Origin: Ensifer adhaerens
GTDB taxonomy: Bacteria > Pseudomonadota > Alphaproteobacteria > Rhizobiales > Rhizobiaceae
Length of the DNA stretch: 64,000 bases
Reading direction: 5' to 3'
Assembly: GCF_002940685.1 (NCBI RefSeq)
Contig: NZ_PNFP01000002.1
Coordinates: 186,001-250,000, forward strand
The notes under the pieces are model-generated. The model ran no database searches and was not told where the DNA came from. It saw only the letters and a list, made by a program, of their open reading frames with translations. Each line of letters starts with the position of its first letter. Position 1 is the first letter of the stretch. The position numbers and the translations under genes are program-made. Shown here one piece after another: positions 20,654-31,343 of the stretch.

Positions 20654-22105
20654 TCAGATCTCCGGATGCCGCTGATGCCAGGATGTTGTCGCCTGGAAGG
20701 CGGCGCCGCCCGCCACAAGGTCGGCCTCCTTCAGGCGACCTGCCACGAGCTGAAGCCCGATCGGCATGCCGGCGTTGCTGAAACCGCCGGGAAAGGTCAG
20801 CGTCGGGTGTCCGCTCATGTCGAAAGGGCAGGTGTAACGCTGCAGCATCGCGATGAGCTCAGGTTGTTCGCCAAGCGTTGCGATGGCCTTCAGCGTCAGC
20901 GGCGCGAATGGCTGCACCGGTGTCAGCAGGAGGTCGACTGCGGAAAAGAGCGCGTCGACCGCACCGCGAAATGCCGCGCGCCGCAGCAGGATCTTCTGAT
21001 AATCGAGACCGAAAAGCGCGGCGCCGGCTTCGATGACGCCGGCCAATACCGGGCCATACTGATCCCTGTGCGCGGCAAAGCTTGCCTCGTGGGCAACCGC
21101 CGCCTCGACCGCGCAATTGGGTACCCAGTCGGCGACGATCTGGGCCACGTCGGGAAACCGGACGTCGACGATCTCGGCACCGAGATCGGCAAAGACGCGC
21201 AGAGCCTCTCCCAGTGCTGCCTGCGTCTCAGGATCGACGTCGGCGCTGTTCCACGCCCGGTCGACGCCCACTCTCAGGCCACGCACGCCCGTGTCGGCGG
21301 CGGCGCGGTAGTCCGGCACCGGATCTTGAAGCGCGGTCGGATCGCGCGGGTCGCGTCCCGCGATTGCGGCGAGGACGGCGGCCGCATCGATGGTGCTGCG
21401 CGCCATGGTCCCGACGTGATCGAGCGAAGGCGCAAGCGCAAAGGCGCCGAAGCGGCTGACGCGGCCCCAGGTCGGTTTCAGCCCGGTCACGCCGTTTGCG
21501 GCCGCCGGCCAGCGGATGGAGCCGCCGGTGTCGGAGGCGAGTGCGCCGTAGCAAAGCCCCGCGGCCGTCGCCACGCCCGAGCCGCTTGAGGAAATGCCCG
21601 GCCAATAATCGTCGTTCCAGGGGTTTTTGGGCGGCGTTACCGAGGGATGGTGATCCGAGTAGGCTCCTTCGGTGAGCTCAGTCTTGCCGATCAGCACGGC
21701 GCCTGCGTCGCGCAGACGCTGGACCACGGTCGCATCCACGTCCGGTACGAAGGTCCGGTGGACCGCGGTTCCTGCGGCAGTCGGCGCGTCCTTCAGCCAG
21801 AACAGATCCTTGACGGCAATCGGGACGCCATGGAGCGGCCCGCGATGCCGCCCTGCAGCGATTTCCCTGTCGGCCTCATCGGCCTCGGCCCGGGCCGAAG
21901 CCTCGAGCACGAGGACGTAGCCCTTGAGTTCCGTGTCGCGTTCCGCGATGCGCCGAAGCTGGGATTCAACCACGTCTCGCGATGTGATTGCCCGATCTGC
22001 GATCAGGGCTCCGACCTCCACAAGGCCGAGATAGGCAAGCCCTGTGGCATTCTCTGTCGTTCCTGTCGGCGCGGGCGGCGCGCAAAGGTCCTGCGAGGTT
22101 CGCAT
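20654..22105 (-). CDS. Amidase-signature family hydrolase
   Basis: A 483-residue amidase-signature enzyme that hydrolyses an amide to acid plus ammonia. The Ser-cisSer-Lys triad is visible: lysine in GVPIAVKDLFW, the cis-serine in PGISSSGSGVA and the nucleophile in DTGGSIRWPAA, followed by GLKPTWGRVS. The family ranges from GatA to aliphatic, aryl and indole-acetamide amidases. The length and lack of gatB/gatC nearby make it a catabolic amidase rather than GatA. It heads an operon with the MFS carrier and is divergent from a LysR regulator. Confidence 0.9.
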   Translation of the reverse strand: MRTSQDLCAPPAPTGTTENATGLAYLGLVEVGALIADRAITSRDVVESQLRRIAERDTELKGYVLVLEASARAEADEADREIAAGRHRGPLHGVPIAVKDLFWLKDAPTAAGTAVHRTFVPDVDATVVQRLRDAGAVLIGKTELTEGAYSDHHPSVTPPKNPWNDDYWPGISSSGSGVATAAGLCYGALASDTGGSIRWPAAANGVTGLKPTWGRVSRFGAFALAPSLDHVGTMARSTIDAAAVLAAIAGRDPRDPTALQDPVPDYRAAADTGVRGLRVGVDRAWNSADVDPETQAALGEALRVFADLGAEIVDVRFPDVAQIVADWVPNCAVEAAVAHEASFAAHRDQYGPVLAGVIEAGAALFGLDYQKILLRRAAFRGAVDALFSAVDLLLTPVQPFAPLTLKAIATLGEQPELIAMLQRYTCPFDMSGHPTLTFPGGFSNAGMPIGLQLVAGRLKEADLVAGGAAFQATTSWHQRHPEI

Positions 22106-22217
22106 TATATTTCCTCATTTCAGTATCAGGCTTCTGTCCGGTACGCTCATGTTGCATGAGGCTCAATATTTCGGTTATCCTGGTCGCGCACAAACCATTA
22201 TTGCTACGGGTTTCAGA

Positions 22218-22230
22218 TTAGAATTTCTAA
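22218..22230. promoter_or_regulatory. Palindrome abutting the LysR start codon
   Basis: TTAGA-ATT-TCTAA ends exactly at the base before the ATG at 22231 and replaces any Shine-Dalgarno sequence. It fits an autoregulatory site in the 125-base gap shared with the divergent amidase; function is inferred. Confidence 0.35.
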
Positions 22231-23142
22231 ATGATAGAGGCGAAGATCCCACCCCTGAACGCCCTTCGCGCATTCGAGGCTGCTGCCCGCCACCTCTCGG
22301 TGAAGGATGCGGCAGAAGAGTTGTGCGTGACGCCGGGTGCCGTCAGCCAGATGCTGAAGGTGCTGGAGCAGCATCTTGGTGTCAGGCTCTTCGTCCGGGT
22401 CAATCGCGGTATCTTCCTGACCGATGTCGGGCGGGACTATCTGCCGCCGGTGCGCAATGCTTTCCGGCAGATCGCGGACGCTTCAAGACGGGTCGCCGCG
22501 GCGACGGACAGCGGCGTTCTGACGGTCAGTGCCACGTCGTTCTTCGCGTCCGCCTGGCTCGTGCCGCGTATGGCCTCATTCCGCGATCGCCATCCGGAGA
22601 TCGATCTGCAGGTCGTCACCAGCAATGCGCTCGTCGATTTTTCGCGCAGCGGCGTCGATGTCGCCTTCCGCCACGGCTATGGCCACTATCCGGGCCTGCG
22701 CAGCGACCATGTGCTTGCGGTCGCGATGGTGCCTGTCGCTGCACCGTCGCTGGTTGAGCGCCTGGGGCGGCCTGCAGGCCCGGCCGCGTTGGCGACCTGG
22801 CCGAAGGTGCAGGATGCCGACAGGAAGGGATGGAGCCTCTGGCTGCAGACGAACGATATGGCCGAGGCGACGTTGCCGACCGGACCGTCCTTCGACGATA
22901 CGGCACTGCTCCAGCAGGCGGTGCTCGCCGGCCTAGGCGCCGGCCTGCTTCCTGCCGCGATGGTGGCGCCGGAGATCGAAGCGGGACGCCTGGTCCAGCT
23001 GGCGAGCGAAACGCATATCGAGGCCTTTGCCTATTATCTCGTCTATCCGGAAGCGAAGGCGGAGCAGCCGAAGATTGCCGCGTTTCGAGAATGGGTCCTG
23101 GAGGCCGCCCGAGCGAGCGCCGTCGGTTCTCACCCACGATAG
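22231..23142 (+). CDS. LysR-type regulator, GcvA-like
   Basis: A 303-residue LysR-family transcription factor. The N-terminal winged helix-turn-helix reads PPLNALRAFEAAARHLSVKD, then AAEELCVTPGAVSQMLKVLE, the GcvA/AmpR-like subgroup. The rest is the periplasmic-binding-like effector domain (VSATSFFASAWLVPRM). It is divergent from the amidase-MFS operon and is probably its regulator. Its last 13 bases overlap the tail of the convergent LysR gene that follows. Confidence 0.92.
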   Translation: MIEAKIPPLNALRAFEAAARHLSVKDAAEELCVTPGAVSQMLKVLEQHLGVRLFVRVNRGIFLTDVGRDYLPPVRNAFRQIADASRRVAAATDSGVLTVSATSFFASAWLVPRMASFRDRHPEIDLQVVTSNALVDFSRSGVDVAFRHGYGHYPGLRSDHVLAVAMVPVAAPSLVERLGRPAGPAALATWPKVQDADRKGWSLWLQTNDMAEATLPTGPSFDDTALLQQAVLAGLGAGLLPAAMVAPEIEAGRLVQLASETHIEAFAYYLVYPEAKAEQPKIAAFREWVLEAARASAVGSHPR

Positions 23143-24023
23143 CGCAGCGCCTCCACCATCACCGCAAAGGCGGGCGAGGACTGGCGGCGGCTGGGGTAAT
23201 AAAGGTGGTAGCCCGGAAACGGGTCGCACCAGTCTTCGAGCACGCGGATGAGGCGACCCTCGGCAATATGGGTGAGCACCGATTCCTCGGGCACGAAGGC
23301 AAGGCCGAAGCCGGCGAGGCAGGCGGTGAGGCGGTGCGCGAGGCGGCTGAAAACCAGCTGTCCGTCGACGCGGACCTTCAGCTCGCGCCCGTCCTTTTCG
23401 AACTCCCAGCCATAGATGCCGCCATAGGTGGGTAGCCGCAGATTGATGCAGCTGTGCTGGGTCAGGTCCTGCGGCACGATCGGCTGCGGGTGCTTCTCGA
23501 AATAGCCGGGCGTGCCGACGACCGCCATGCGCATATCCGGTCCGATGCGCACGGCGATCATGTCCTTGGCGACCTGTTCTCCGAGCCGCACCCCGGCGTC
23601 GTAGCGCTCGGCAACGATGTCGGTGAGGCCATAGTCGATGATGATCTCGACCTTGATATCAGGGTAATCGGGCAGCAGTTTTTCGAGCTTCGGCCAGAGC
23701 ACGGTTTCCGCCCCATGCTCGGCGGTGGTGATGCGCACCGTGCCTGCGGGCTTGTCCCTGATCTCGCTCAGCGCCGTCAGCTCCGTTTCCAGCTGTTCGA
23801 AATGCGGGACGAGGGTTGAGAGCAGCCGTTCGCCCGCCTCGGTCGGCGAGACGCTGCGGGTGGTGCGGGTGAGCAGACGCACGCCGAGCCGTGCTTCGAG
23901 CGCCCGCATCGCGTGGCTGAGCGCCGATTGCGATACGCCAAGCTGGGCGGCGGCCCGCGTGAAGCTGCGCTCGCGCGCAACGGCTGCGAAGGCAAGCAGA
24001 TCGTTGATGTTCTCGCGCAGCAT
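23130..24023 (-). CDS. LysR-type regulator of the cupin-MFS-AKR cluster
   Basis: A 297-residue LysR regulator. The DNA-binding domain is clear ([20 protein letters not shown], then [20 protein letters not shown]), followed by an effector domain ending in [20 protein letters not shown], usual for the YafC-like subgroup. It is divergent from the cupin gene across 116 bases, so it probably controls the cupin, DHA2 transporter and aldo/keto reductase. Its end overlaps the convergent LysR gene by 13 bases. Confidence 0.92.
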   Translation of the reverse strand: MLRENINDLLAFAAVARERSFTRAAAQLGVSQSALSHAMRALEARLGVRLLTRTTRSVSPTEAGERLLSTLVPHFEQLETELTALSEIRDKPAGTVRITTAEHGAETVLWPKLEKLLPDYPDIKVEIIIDYGLTDIVAERYDAGVRLGEQVAKDMIAVRIGPDMRMAVVGTPGYFEKHPQPIVPQDLTQHSCINLRLPTYGGIYGWEFEKDGRELKVRVDGQLVFSRLAHRLTACLAGFGLAFVPEESVLTHIAEGRLIRVLEDWCDPFPGYHLYYPSRRQSSPAFAVMVEALRYRG

Positions 24024-24139
24024 TCATGAATCCTTCTCATAGGTCCATGCCGTTTATACCATCTAATCGCAAGCGGCAGCCATGGCTAGATTGTGCACAG
24101 CAACAAGGCAGACGCCGGGTCTGCCAAGGAGAAGAAGCC

Positions 24140-24544
24140 ATGGAGATCAAGAGAAGCGGCTCACAGCCCTCGGCCAGGGGACCGGAGGACTGGTTCAGCG
24201 GAACGGTGCGCATCGACCCGTTGTTTGCCGTCAGCGAGCCGGCGCGCGCCGCCGGCAACGCCGTCACCTTCGAGCCCGGTGCTCGGACTGCCTGGCACAC
24301 GCATCCGCTCGGCCAGGTGCTGATCGTCGTTTCCGGTTTTGGTCGCGTGCAGCGCAAAGGCGGGCCGATCGAGGAAATCCGGCCCGGTGACGTCGTCTGG
24401 TTCGAGCCGGGCGAGAAACATTGGCACGGCGCCGGACCGACGACGGCGATGACCCATATCGCCATCCAGGAGGCGCTCGACGGCAAGGCGGTCGACTGGA
24501 TGGAAAAGGTGACCGACGCTGAATATGGCGCCGAGGCGGAGTAG
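24140..24544 (+). CDS. Cupin protein, similar to manganese-dependent hydroxynitrile lyase
   Basis: A 134-residue single-domain cupin. [20 protein letters not shown] supplies the first metal-binding motif (H, H, Q) and [17 protein letters not shown] the second (H). The whole sequence, including [22 protein letters not shown] and [20 protein letters not shown], closely recalls the Granulicella cupin that releases HCN from cyanohydrins. Such activity is usually a side activity, and the natural role is unknown. ATG 24140 follows AAGGAG. It stands first in a three-gene run with an exporter and a reductase. Confidence 0.88.
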   Translation: MEIKRSGSQPSARGPEDWFSGTVRIDPLFAVSEPARAAGNAVTFEPGARTAWHTHPLGQVLIVVSGFGRVQRKGGPIEEIRPGDVVWFEPGEKHWHGAGPTTAMTHIAIQEALDGKAVDWMEKVTDAEYGAEAE

Positions 24545-24546
24545 GC

Positions 24547-26025
24547 GTGATCATGGACATGACTTCGGCAACACAGCTCTCGTCCCGCAAGACCGCGGTG
24601 CTGGCGATCATCATCGTCAGCTACCTGATGATCGTGCTCGATATTTCGATCGTGATCACTGGCCTGCCAAAGATCCGCGACGAGTTGCAGTTCGGCGATG
24701 CCGGGCTTTCCTGGGTGCACAGCACCTATACGCTGGCCTTCGGCGGCTTCCTTTTGCTTGGGGCGCGGGCCGGCGACATTCTCGGCCGGCGCCGGATGTT
24801 CATGACCGGGCTTGCGATTTTCACGGCGGCTTCCGTGGTCATCGGCCTTGCCCCATCACCGGCCTGGCTGCTGGCCGCCCGCGCCGTGCAAGGCTTCGGC
24901 TCGGCAATCCTGGCGCCGGCGACGCTGGCGCTGATCCAGACGCACTTTTCCGAAGGGCCGGAGCGTACGCGGGCGGTCGCCTATTACAGCTCGGTCGCCG
25001 GCATCGGCGCGAGCTTCGGCATGGTGCTTGGCGGACTGCTTGCCGGCTGGCTCAGCTGGCGGGTCGGTTTCTTCATCAACCTGCCGATCGGCATCGCCCT
25101 CATGCTGGCCGCGCGCAAATATGTCGGCGAGACGGAGCGGCGCACCGGCGAGTTCGACCTTGCGGGTGCGGTGACCTCGACGCTTGGCATGACGGCGCTC
25201 GTCTTCGGCATCGTGCGCTCGGCGGAGGAGGGGGCGCATGACCCACTGACGCTTGTGACGCTTGTGCTCGGTCTTCTCCTGCTTATCGCCTTCGTCATCA
25301 ACGAGCGCCGCGCGAGCCAGCCAATCATGCCGCTCAGGCTGTTTGCCAGTCGCGAACGGGTCGGGGCCTATCTGGCGCGCGTCTTGTTCCTCGCGGCGAT
25401 GATCGGGTTCTTTTTCTTCTTTACCCACTATCTGCAGGGCGTTCGAGGCTTCGATCCCCTTGCCTCCGGTCTTGCCTTCATCCCGGCGACACTTGTCAAT
25501 TTCGTTGCCGCGATCTCGGTTCCGAGGCTGACACCCCGGTTCGGCAACCGGCGTCTGCTTGCCTTCGGCCTGATTTCGGCGCTGGCCGGTATGATCGTCA
25601 TCGGCCAGATCTCGGCCGATACGTCCTATCTCTTCGGCATGGCGCTGCCCTTGATGCTGATCGGGCTCGGCCAGGGCTTCACGCTCAGCCCGTTGACCGT
25701 TGCGGGCATTGCCGGTGTTGCGCCCGGCGATGCGGGCGCTGCCGGCGGTGTTGTCAATGTCGCCCACCAGCTCGGCAATTCGCTTGGTCTCAGCGTGCTC
25801 GTCGTCGTCGCGGCCATCGGTGCCGACGGTCTTGCAGGCAGCGCGCTGCTCGCCCACCGGGTGGATAATGTTCTCATCGGCTGCACGGCCTTGCTGGCGC
25901 TCGCACTTACCGTCGTCGCGCTGGTCGTGCGGCCTCAAACCGTGGGGCGGGTCGAGCGTTCGGCGACGGCCCGTTCACGCGCCTGCCAGAATTGCCGCTC
26001 GCCCTCCCTCGACGTCGCGGCCTGA
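24547..26025 (+). CDS. DHA2-family (14-helix) drug:H+ antiporter
   Basis: A 492-residue MFS exporter of the EmrB/QacA type. It shows the antiporter motif IVLDISIVITGLPKI, motif A GARAGDILGRRRMF and motif C RVGFFINLPIGIALML. GTG 24547 lies two bases after the cupin stop; ATG 24553 is an alternative two codons later. The tight spacing indicates co-transcription with the cupin and the aldo/keto reductase. The substrate is unknown; toxic aldehydes or aromatic compounds would fit the neighbours, but this is a guess. Confidence 0.87.
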   Translation: MIMDMTSATQLSSRKTAVLAIIIVSYLMIVLDISIVITGLPKIRDELQFGDAGLSWVHSTYTLAFGGFLLLGARAGDILGRRRMFMTGLAIFTAASVVIGLAPSPAWLLAARAVQGFGSAILAPATLALIQTHFSEGPERTRAVAYYSSVAGIGASFGMVLGGLLAGWLSWRVGFFINLPIGIALMLAARKYVGETERRTGEFDLAGAVTSTLGMTALVFGIVRSAEEGAHDPLTLVTLVLGLLLLIAFVINERRASQPIMPLRLFASRERVGAYLARVLFLAAMIGFFFFFTHYLQGVRGFDPLASGLAFIPATLVNFVAAISVPRLTPRFGNRRLLAFGLISALAGMIVIGQISADTSYLFGMALPLMLIGLGQGFTLSPLTVAGIAGVAPGDAGAAGGVVNVAHQLGNSLGLSVLVVVAAIGADGLAGSALLAHRVDNVLIGCTALLALALTVVALVVRPQTVGRVERSATARSRACQNCRSPSLDVAA

Positions 26026-27018
<993 letters not shown>

Positions 27019-27084
27019 GCCGTCTGCAGCAAGGTGCGAGCGGCCCTGGACTGCCCATCTCGTCCTCGGCGCAAGCCGTCACCA

Positions 27085-27215
27085 TCCTCCTCATTCCTGT
27101 GCTTGTCACAGGAATCCAGTCAGCCCAAGTCCTTGGGCTGAAAGGTTCTTTGACCCGACGGACGTCGGGTCGCTGGATCCCCGCCACAAGGGCGAGGATG
27201 AGGGAGAATGGGGCG
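27085..27215. repeat. Mosaic of short palindromes, third ATTCCTGTG copy
   Basis: Three hairpins follow one another: ATTCCTGTG/CACAGGAAT (27093-27115), AGCCCAAG/TTGGGCT (about 27123-27141) and ACCCGAC/GTCGGGT (about 27153-27170), then a CTGGATCC-containing arm. The first hairpin is the same unit as the copies at 18497 and 18665. The gap 27019-27292 holds nothing else I can support. Confidence 0.7.
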
Positions 27216-27292
27216 CCATTCGCTCCAAACAGCCATCGTAGGGGCTTTAGGCGAGGCGCCGGGGAAAAGGGAAATACCTCGCGCCTTGCCCA

Positions 27293-27655
27293 TTACTTCA
27301 CCGTGCACACCCCATTGACGCCGCCCTTGCCGGTGTAGGAGACGCTGGGCGAGCCGTCGGGATTGACGCTCAAGGAGATGACGACGCCGGCGCCGTGCGC
27401 TTCGTAATAGGTGTCGTTGAAGACCTTCAGCCTGGCTTCCTTGCCGTTGATATAGATCGGGCCGCCTTCGTCGGCGTGGACCTCGATCTTGCCGGGGCAG
27501 GTGGCATTGACGAGCGGGATCTTGGCTTCGGCGAGACCGGCGAAGGCAAGCGTCGGGACAAGAAGGCCGAGAAGGCGTAGGCCGGGTCTTGCTCTCCAGC
27601 GAGGGTTGCAGGTGGCATCGATCACCAACCGTGACAGGCTGGCGGTGGAAGTCAA
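27293..27655 (-). CDS. Small secreted protein of unknown function
   Basis: Up to 120 residues. A hydrophobic stretch ([19 protein letters not shown]) looks like a signal peptide, so the mature part of about 75 residues ([20 protein letters not shown] onward) is probably periplasmic. It has two cysteines, one in NATCPG and one in the C-terminal GVCTVK, able to form a disulfide. I know of similar unnamed rhizobial proteins but no function. The start is uncertain: about 20 residues precede the basic RWRARP segment, so a later start is possible. Confidence 0.6.
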   Translation of the reverse strand: MTSTASLSRLVIDATCNPRWRARPGLRLLGLLVPTLAFAGLAEAKIPLVNATCPGKIEVHADEGGPIYINGKEARLKVFNDTYYEAHGAGVVISLSVNPDGSPSVSYTGKGGVNGVCTVK

Positions 27656-27838
27656 CCACGGCCGAGCGTCATGAAGCTGTCATCAATCCGATTGTTTTTT
27701 TGCGCTGCACAAGATAGAGGATTGCAGCCGAATTTTATGCAAATGCCTTTTCGTGGAGCAGGTCGCGGCCAGTCTCCGAAGGCAGCGCGTCAGCATCCAA
27801 AAAGGGCAGGGCGCCGGCGCGGATTGGAGGGTCCGGAG

Positions 27839-28714
27839 ATGAAGACGTTCACCACCATCGCCGAGCTGCGTGCAGCGCTTGCCGAGCATAGACGCGCTGG
27901 CAAGTCGGTCGGCTTCGTGCCGACCATGGGCTACCTGCATGTCGGCCATATGGAGCTGATGCGCCGGGCCCGCGAGGCAAACGACATCGTCGTCGCCAGC
28001 ATCTTCGTCAATCCGCTGCAGTTCGGCGCCAACGAGGATCTCTCCAAGTATCCGCGCGATCTTGCCCGCGACCAGGCGATGCTTGAAAAGGGCAATGTCG
28101 ACTATCTCTTTGCCCCGGGTGTCGCCGACATGTATCCGCGCCCGATGGAAACCGTCGTCGACGTGCCGACGCTTGGCAGCGAGCTCGAGGGTTCGGTCCG
28201 CCCCGGTCATTTCGCCGGCGTCGCCACCGTCGTCACCAAGCTCTTCAACATCGTCCAGCCGGACCGGGCCTATTTCGGCGAGAAAGATTTCCAGCAGCTG
28301 CAGATCATCCGCCGTATGGTCGACGATCTTGCCCAGCCGGTCACCGTGATCGGCGTGCCGACGGTGCGCGAGGCCGATGGGCTCGCCTGCTCGTCGCGCA
28401 ATGTCTATCTGACCGCCGAGGAACGCAGTGCTGCGGCGATCGTGCCGAAGGCGCTGGACGAGGCGACGCGACTGGTCGCCTCCGGCGTCAGCGACGTGGC
28501 GGCGCTTGAAAAGGCCGTGACCGAATTTCTGGCAAGCGAACCGCTCGCCAAGCCCGAGGTCGTGGCCGTGCGCGATCCCGAGACGCTGGAGACCCTTGAG
28601 ACCATCGGCGACCGACCGGTGCTGCTCCTGCTCTTCGTCCGCTTCGGCACGACCAAGCTGCTCGACAACCGCGTGATCGCCCCGAAATCCGCATCAATTG
28701 CGAAGGTTGCCTGA
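27839..28714 (+). CDS. panC: Pantothenate synthetase
   Basis: A 291-residue ligase that condenses pantoate with beta-alanine using ATP. The nucleotidyltransferase signature [10 protein letters not shown] follows [40 protein letters not shown] and the [15 protein letters not shown] and SSRNVYLT motifs are all present. ATG 27839 follows GGAGG (27826-27830) and matches the family N-terminus; the frame is open upstream to 27671, but that part is unlike PanC. panB begins one base after the stop. Confidence 0.96.
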   Translation: MKTFTTIAELRAALAEHRRAGKSVGFVPTMGYLHVGHMELMRRAREANDIVVASIFVNPLQFGANEDLSKYPRDLARDQAMLEKGNVDYLFAPGVADMYPRPMETVVDVPTLGSELEGSVRPGHFAGVATVVTKLFNIVQPDRAYFGEKDFQQLQIIRRMVDDLAQPVTVIGVPTVREADGLACSSRNVYLTAEERSAAAIVPKALDEATRLVASGVSDVAALEKAVTEFLASEPLAKPEVVAVRDPETLETLETIGDRPVLLLLFVRFGTTKLLDNRVIAPKSASIAKVA

Positions 28715-28715
28715 C

Positions 28716-29537
28716 ATGAGCGTGCAATCCCAGAAGCGCCGCCTCAGCCCCGCCAACATCGAAGCCTTGAAGGGCGAGCGCCCGATCGTCAGCCTCACGG
28801 CCTATACGACGCCGATCGCAAGGCTGCTCGATCCGCATGTGGACTTTCTGCTCGTCGGCGATTCCGTCGGCATGGTGCTCTACGGTCTCGATACGACCGT
28901 CGGCGTGACACTCGAAATGATGATCGCCCATGGCCAGGCGGTCATGCGCGGCTCGCAGCAGGCCTGCGTCGTCATCGACATGCCCTTCGGCTCCTATCAG
29001 GAATCGAAGGAGCAGGCGTTCCGCAGTGCGGCACGGATCCTGAAAGAAACCGGCTGCAGCGCAGTGAAGCTCGAGGGCGGGGCGGAGATGGCCGAGACGG
29101 TCGCGTTCCTCGTCAGCCGCGGCATTCCGGTGCTTGGGCATGTCGGGCTGATGCCGCAGCTCGTCAACACGACCGGCGGCTATCGCTCGGTCGGCCGCAA
29201 CGACAAGGAAGTGGCCAAGATCCGTCGCGACGCCAAGGCGATCGACGATGCCGGCGCCTTTGGGATCGTCATCGAAGGCACGGTCGAGCCGGTTGCCCGC
29301 GAGATTACCGCCGAACTGCGCTCGCCGACCATCGGCATCGGCGCGTCGCCGGCCTGCGACGGACAGATCCTCGTCTCCGACGACATGCTCGGCCTCTTCA
29401 ACGACTTCAAGCCGCGCTTCGTCAAGCACTTCGCCGAGCTGGCGCCGGCGATCTCGAAGGCTGCCGAAGACTATGCGGCCGAGGTGAAGGCGCGCAGCTT
29501 CCCGGGCATCGAGCACACGTTCCAGGTCAAAAAATAG
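28716..29537 (+). CDS. panB: 3-methyl-2-oxobutanoate hydroxymethyltransferase
   Basis: A 273-residue enzyme that makes ketopantoate from ketoisovalerate and methylene-tetrahydrofolate. It has [14 protein letters not shown], the magnesium-binding [28 protein letters not shown] and [11 protein letters not shown] 28716 is placed one base after the panC stop and gives the expected N-terminus; an upstream start in panC (28698) is unlikely. The two genes form a panC-panB operon ended by a strong terminator. Confidence 0.96.
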   Translation: MSVQSQKRRLSPANIEALKGERPIVSLTAYTTPIARLLDPHVDFLLVGDSVGMVLYGLDTTVGVTLEMMIAHGQAVMRGSQQACVVIDMPFGSYQESKEQAFRSAARILKETGCSAVKLEGGAEMAETVAFLVSRGIPVLGHVGLMPQLVNTTGGYRSVGRNDKEVAKIRRDAKAIDDAGAFGIVIEGTVEPVAREITAELRSPTIGIGASPACDGQILVSDDMLGLFNDFKPRFVKHFAELAPAISKAAEDYAAEVKARSFPGIEHTFQVKK

Positions 29538-29575
29538 AGAGCGGCCGTCCGCTCTGGCATACGAATTTCTGATGC

Positions 29576-29611
29576 AATGCGCACCGGTTTCTCGATCGGT
29601 GCGCATTTTGT
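29576..29611 (+). terminator. Terminator of the panCB operon
   Basis: AATGCGCACCG (29576-29586) pairs perfectly with CGGTGCGCATT (29597-29607) across a 10-base loop, followed by TTG TT. Confidence 0.9.
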
Positions 29612-29748
29612 TCAAGCCTTGTTCGGCCAAGGCATCATAAAATTCAATCATTGTATCAGTTGATTTGAATTGTTGCCGGGGGCGCGAGCGCCTATCAGTC
29701 CGGCACCGGCCGTATGGCGCGTCATCGCCTCGGCCGGCGGAGGTTTCC

Positions 29749-30465
29749 ATGAAAAAAGATGAATTCTGGGAAGGGGTCCGCGGCGGCTTTCCCATCATGC
29801 TGGCAGCATCGCCCTTCGGTGCGCTCTTCGGGGCGCTTGCGGTCGACAACGGCTTCACCATTGCCGATGCGGTGTTCATGAGCGCGACCGTCTATGCCGG
29901 CGCCAGCCAGATGGTCGGCATCGAGCTCTTCGGCAATCACGTCCAGCCCTGGCTGGTGGTGCTCTCGGTCTTTGCGGTCAACTTCCGCCACGTGCTCTAT
30001 TCGGCCTCGATCGCCAAATATGTCCGCCACTTCACCTTCGGGCAGAAATTCCTGGCCTTCTTCCTGCTGGTCGATCCGCAATATGCCGAGACCGAGAAGC
30101 GCGGAGAGCGCGGCCTGCCGATCACGTTTTCCTGGTATCTCGGCTTCGGCCTCGTCATCTACATTCCCTGGATCATCAACACGCTCGTCGGCGCGATCTT
30201 CGGCCAGATGATCGGCGATCCCAAGGCGATCGGCCTCGACGTGCTTTTGCCGGTCTATTTCATGGGGCTGGTCATGGGCTTCCGCAAGCGTGACCGGTTC
30301 CTGCCGATCGTCGCCGTCTCGGGGCTTGCCTCCGTTGCCGGCATGCACTTCGTCGGCTCGCCCTGGCATGTCAGCATCGGCGCGCTCGCCGGCATCGTGC
30401 TCGCCGCCTTGCTGCCGCCGAGCAATCAGGCGCCGGCACCGACCGGCATCGAGAAGGAGGCGTGA
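29749..30465 (+). CDS. azlC: AzlC-family branched-chain amino acid exporter, large subunit
   Basis: A 238-residue membrane protein of the LIV-E/AzlC family, the large subunit of a two-part exporter of branched-chain amino acids. Typical stretches are GVRGGFPIMLAASPFGALFG, SATVYAGASQMVGIELFG and VNFRHVLYSASIAKYV. ATG 29749 follows GGCGGAGG; an upstream start at 29665 has no such site. Its stop overlaps a possible GTG of azlD, and the two are clearly co-translated. Confidence 0.9.
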   Translation: MKKDEFWEGVRGGFPIMLAASPFGALFGALAVDNGFTIADAVFMSATVYAGASQMVGIELFGNHVQPWLVVLSVFAVNFRHVLYSASIAKYVRHFTFGQKFLAFFLLVDPQYAETEKRGERGLPITFSWYLGFGLVIYIPWIINTLVGAIFGQMIGDPKAIGLDVLLPVYFMGLVMGFRKRDRFLPIVAVSGLASVAGMHFVGSPWHVSIGALAGIVLAALLPPSNQAPAPTGIEKEA

Positions 30466-30467
30466 GC

Positions 30468-30782
30468 ATGGATCCGCAACACCTCAACCTCATCTACCTG
30501 ATCATCGCGGCAGCGGTTGCAACCTTCCTGACGCGCGTCGGCGGCTACATCCTGATTACCCAGATGAAACAGATCCCGCCGCGGCTGGAGGCGGCGCTCA
30601 ACGCCGTTCCGGCTGCCGTGCTGACGACGCTGGTGGCGCCGGCCTTCGTCTATGGCGGGCTCGACGTGACGATCGCCATGTTCATCGCCTTTGCCATCGC
30701 GCTCGGGCTCAATCTCTCGACGCTACGCATGCTGGTCATCGGCTGGGTGGTGGTGATGGTGATCCGGCATCTGGTGATGTAG
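30468..30782 (+). CDS. azlD: AzlD-family exporter small subunit
   Basis: A 104-residue membrane protein, partner of AzlC. It shows IYLIIAAAVATFLTRVGGYI and LEAALNAVPAAVLTTLVAPA, the family pattern, with about four membrane segments. ATG 30468 lies seven bases after AAGGAGG (30454-30460); GTG 30462 would be too close to that site. It follows azlC directly. Confidence 0.88.
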   Translation: MDPQHLNLIYLIIAAAVATFLTRVGGYILITQMKQIPPRLEAALNAVPAAVLTTLVAPAFVYGGLDVTIAMFIAFAIALGLNLSTLRMLVIGWVVVMVIRHLVM

Positions 30783-30971
30783 GCGCGTGATCCGTTCGCG
30801 TCGCGTCAAGGGCCGCGCGGACGGCGAGATCTGTCGCCAACATTGGCGATAGGCGTGCGCTGGTTTATTATTCCCCGGTTGCCGGAGAGGCACGCCAGCG
30901 ACGCACGGCGCCAAGTGGCGCAGGTGCAATGCCGCTGCCGCATGACGCCTCCCGGCGGTGGAGGAGCGACC

Positions 30972-31211
30972 ATGTTGACCAGGATTTCTATTGCCCTCTT
31001 GCTGGCGCTCGCGCCGGCCACGGCCTTTGCCAATCAATGCCCGACGATGATGAAGGCGATCGATGCGGCCATGCAGACCGCCTCACTGTCGCAGGCCGAC
31101 ATGACCAAGGTCATGGAACTGCGCAAGAAGGGCGAGGAACAGCACCAGGCCGGCGATCACGCCGGTTCGGAGGCAACGCTTGGCGAAGCGAAGAAGCTTC
31201 TGGGCATCTGA
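30972..31211 (+). CDS. Small secreted alpha-helical protein
   Basis: A 79-residue protein with a clear signal peptide (MLTRISIALLLALAPATAFA, cleavage before NQC). The mature part of about 59 residues is predicted to be helical and charged (LSQADMTKVMELRKKGEEQH, then GSEATLGEAKKLLGI). GGAGGAG lies directly upstream. Function is unknown; it probably resides in the periplasm. The long open frame starting at 30843 is not supported by any ribosome-binding site. Confidence 0.75.
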   Translation: MLTRISIALLLALAPATAFANQCPTMMKAIDAAMQTASLSQADMTKVMELRKKGEEQHQAGDHAGSEATLGEAKKLLGI

Positions 31212-31230
31212 GCGAGGAACCGGGATTTCC

Positions 31231-31343
31231 CGAAACTGAAGCGCGTCGCGATCTTTCAGATTCGCTCCGTGCGCTTTGAGTTATTGATTTAGCGCATGTC
31301 GTTATCGCAAAACCTCTGCGCACTTTTGCGCGACATGCTCTAG
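31231..31343. repeat. RIME-like intergenic element, copy 1
   Basis: This element of about 110 bases ends in CTAG (31340-31343) and contains GCATGTCG/CGACATGC and GCGCGTCGCGATCTTTCAG segments. A reverse-orientation copy of high similarity lies at 43936-44042. Here it sits between the convergent small secreted gene and aminopeptidase gene. The resemblance to the Rhizobium intergenic mosaic elements is from memory. Confidence 0.8.
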
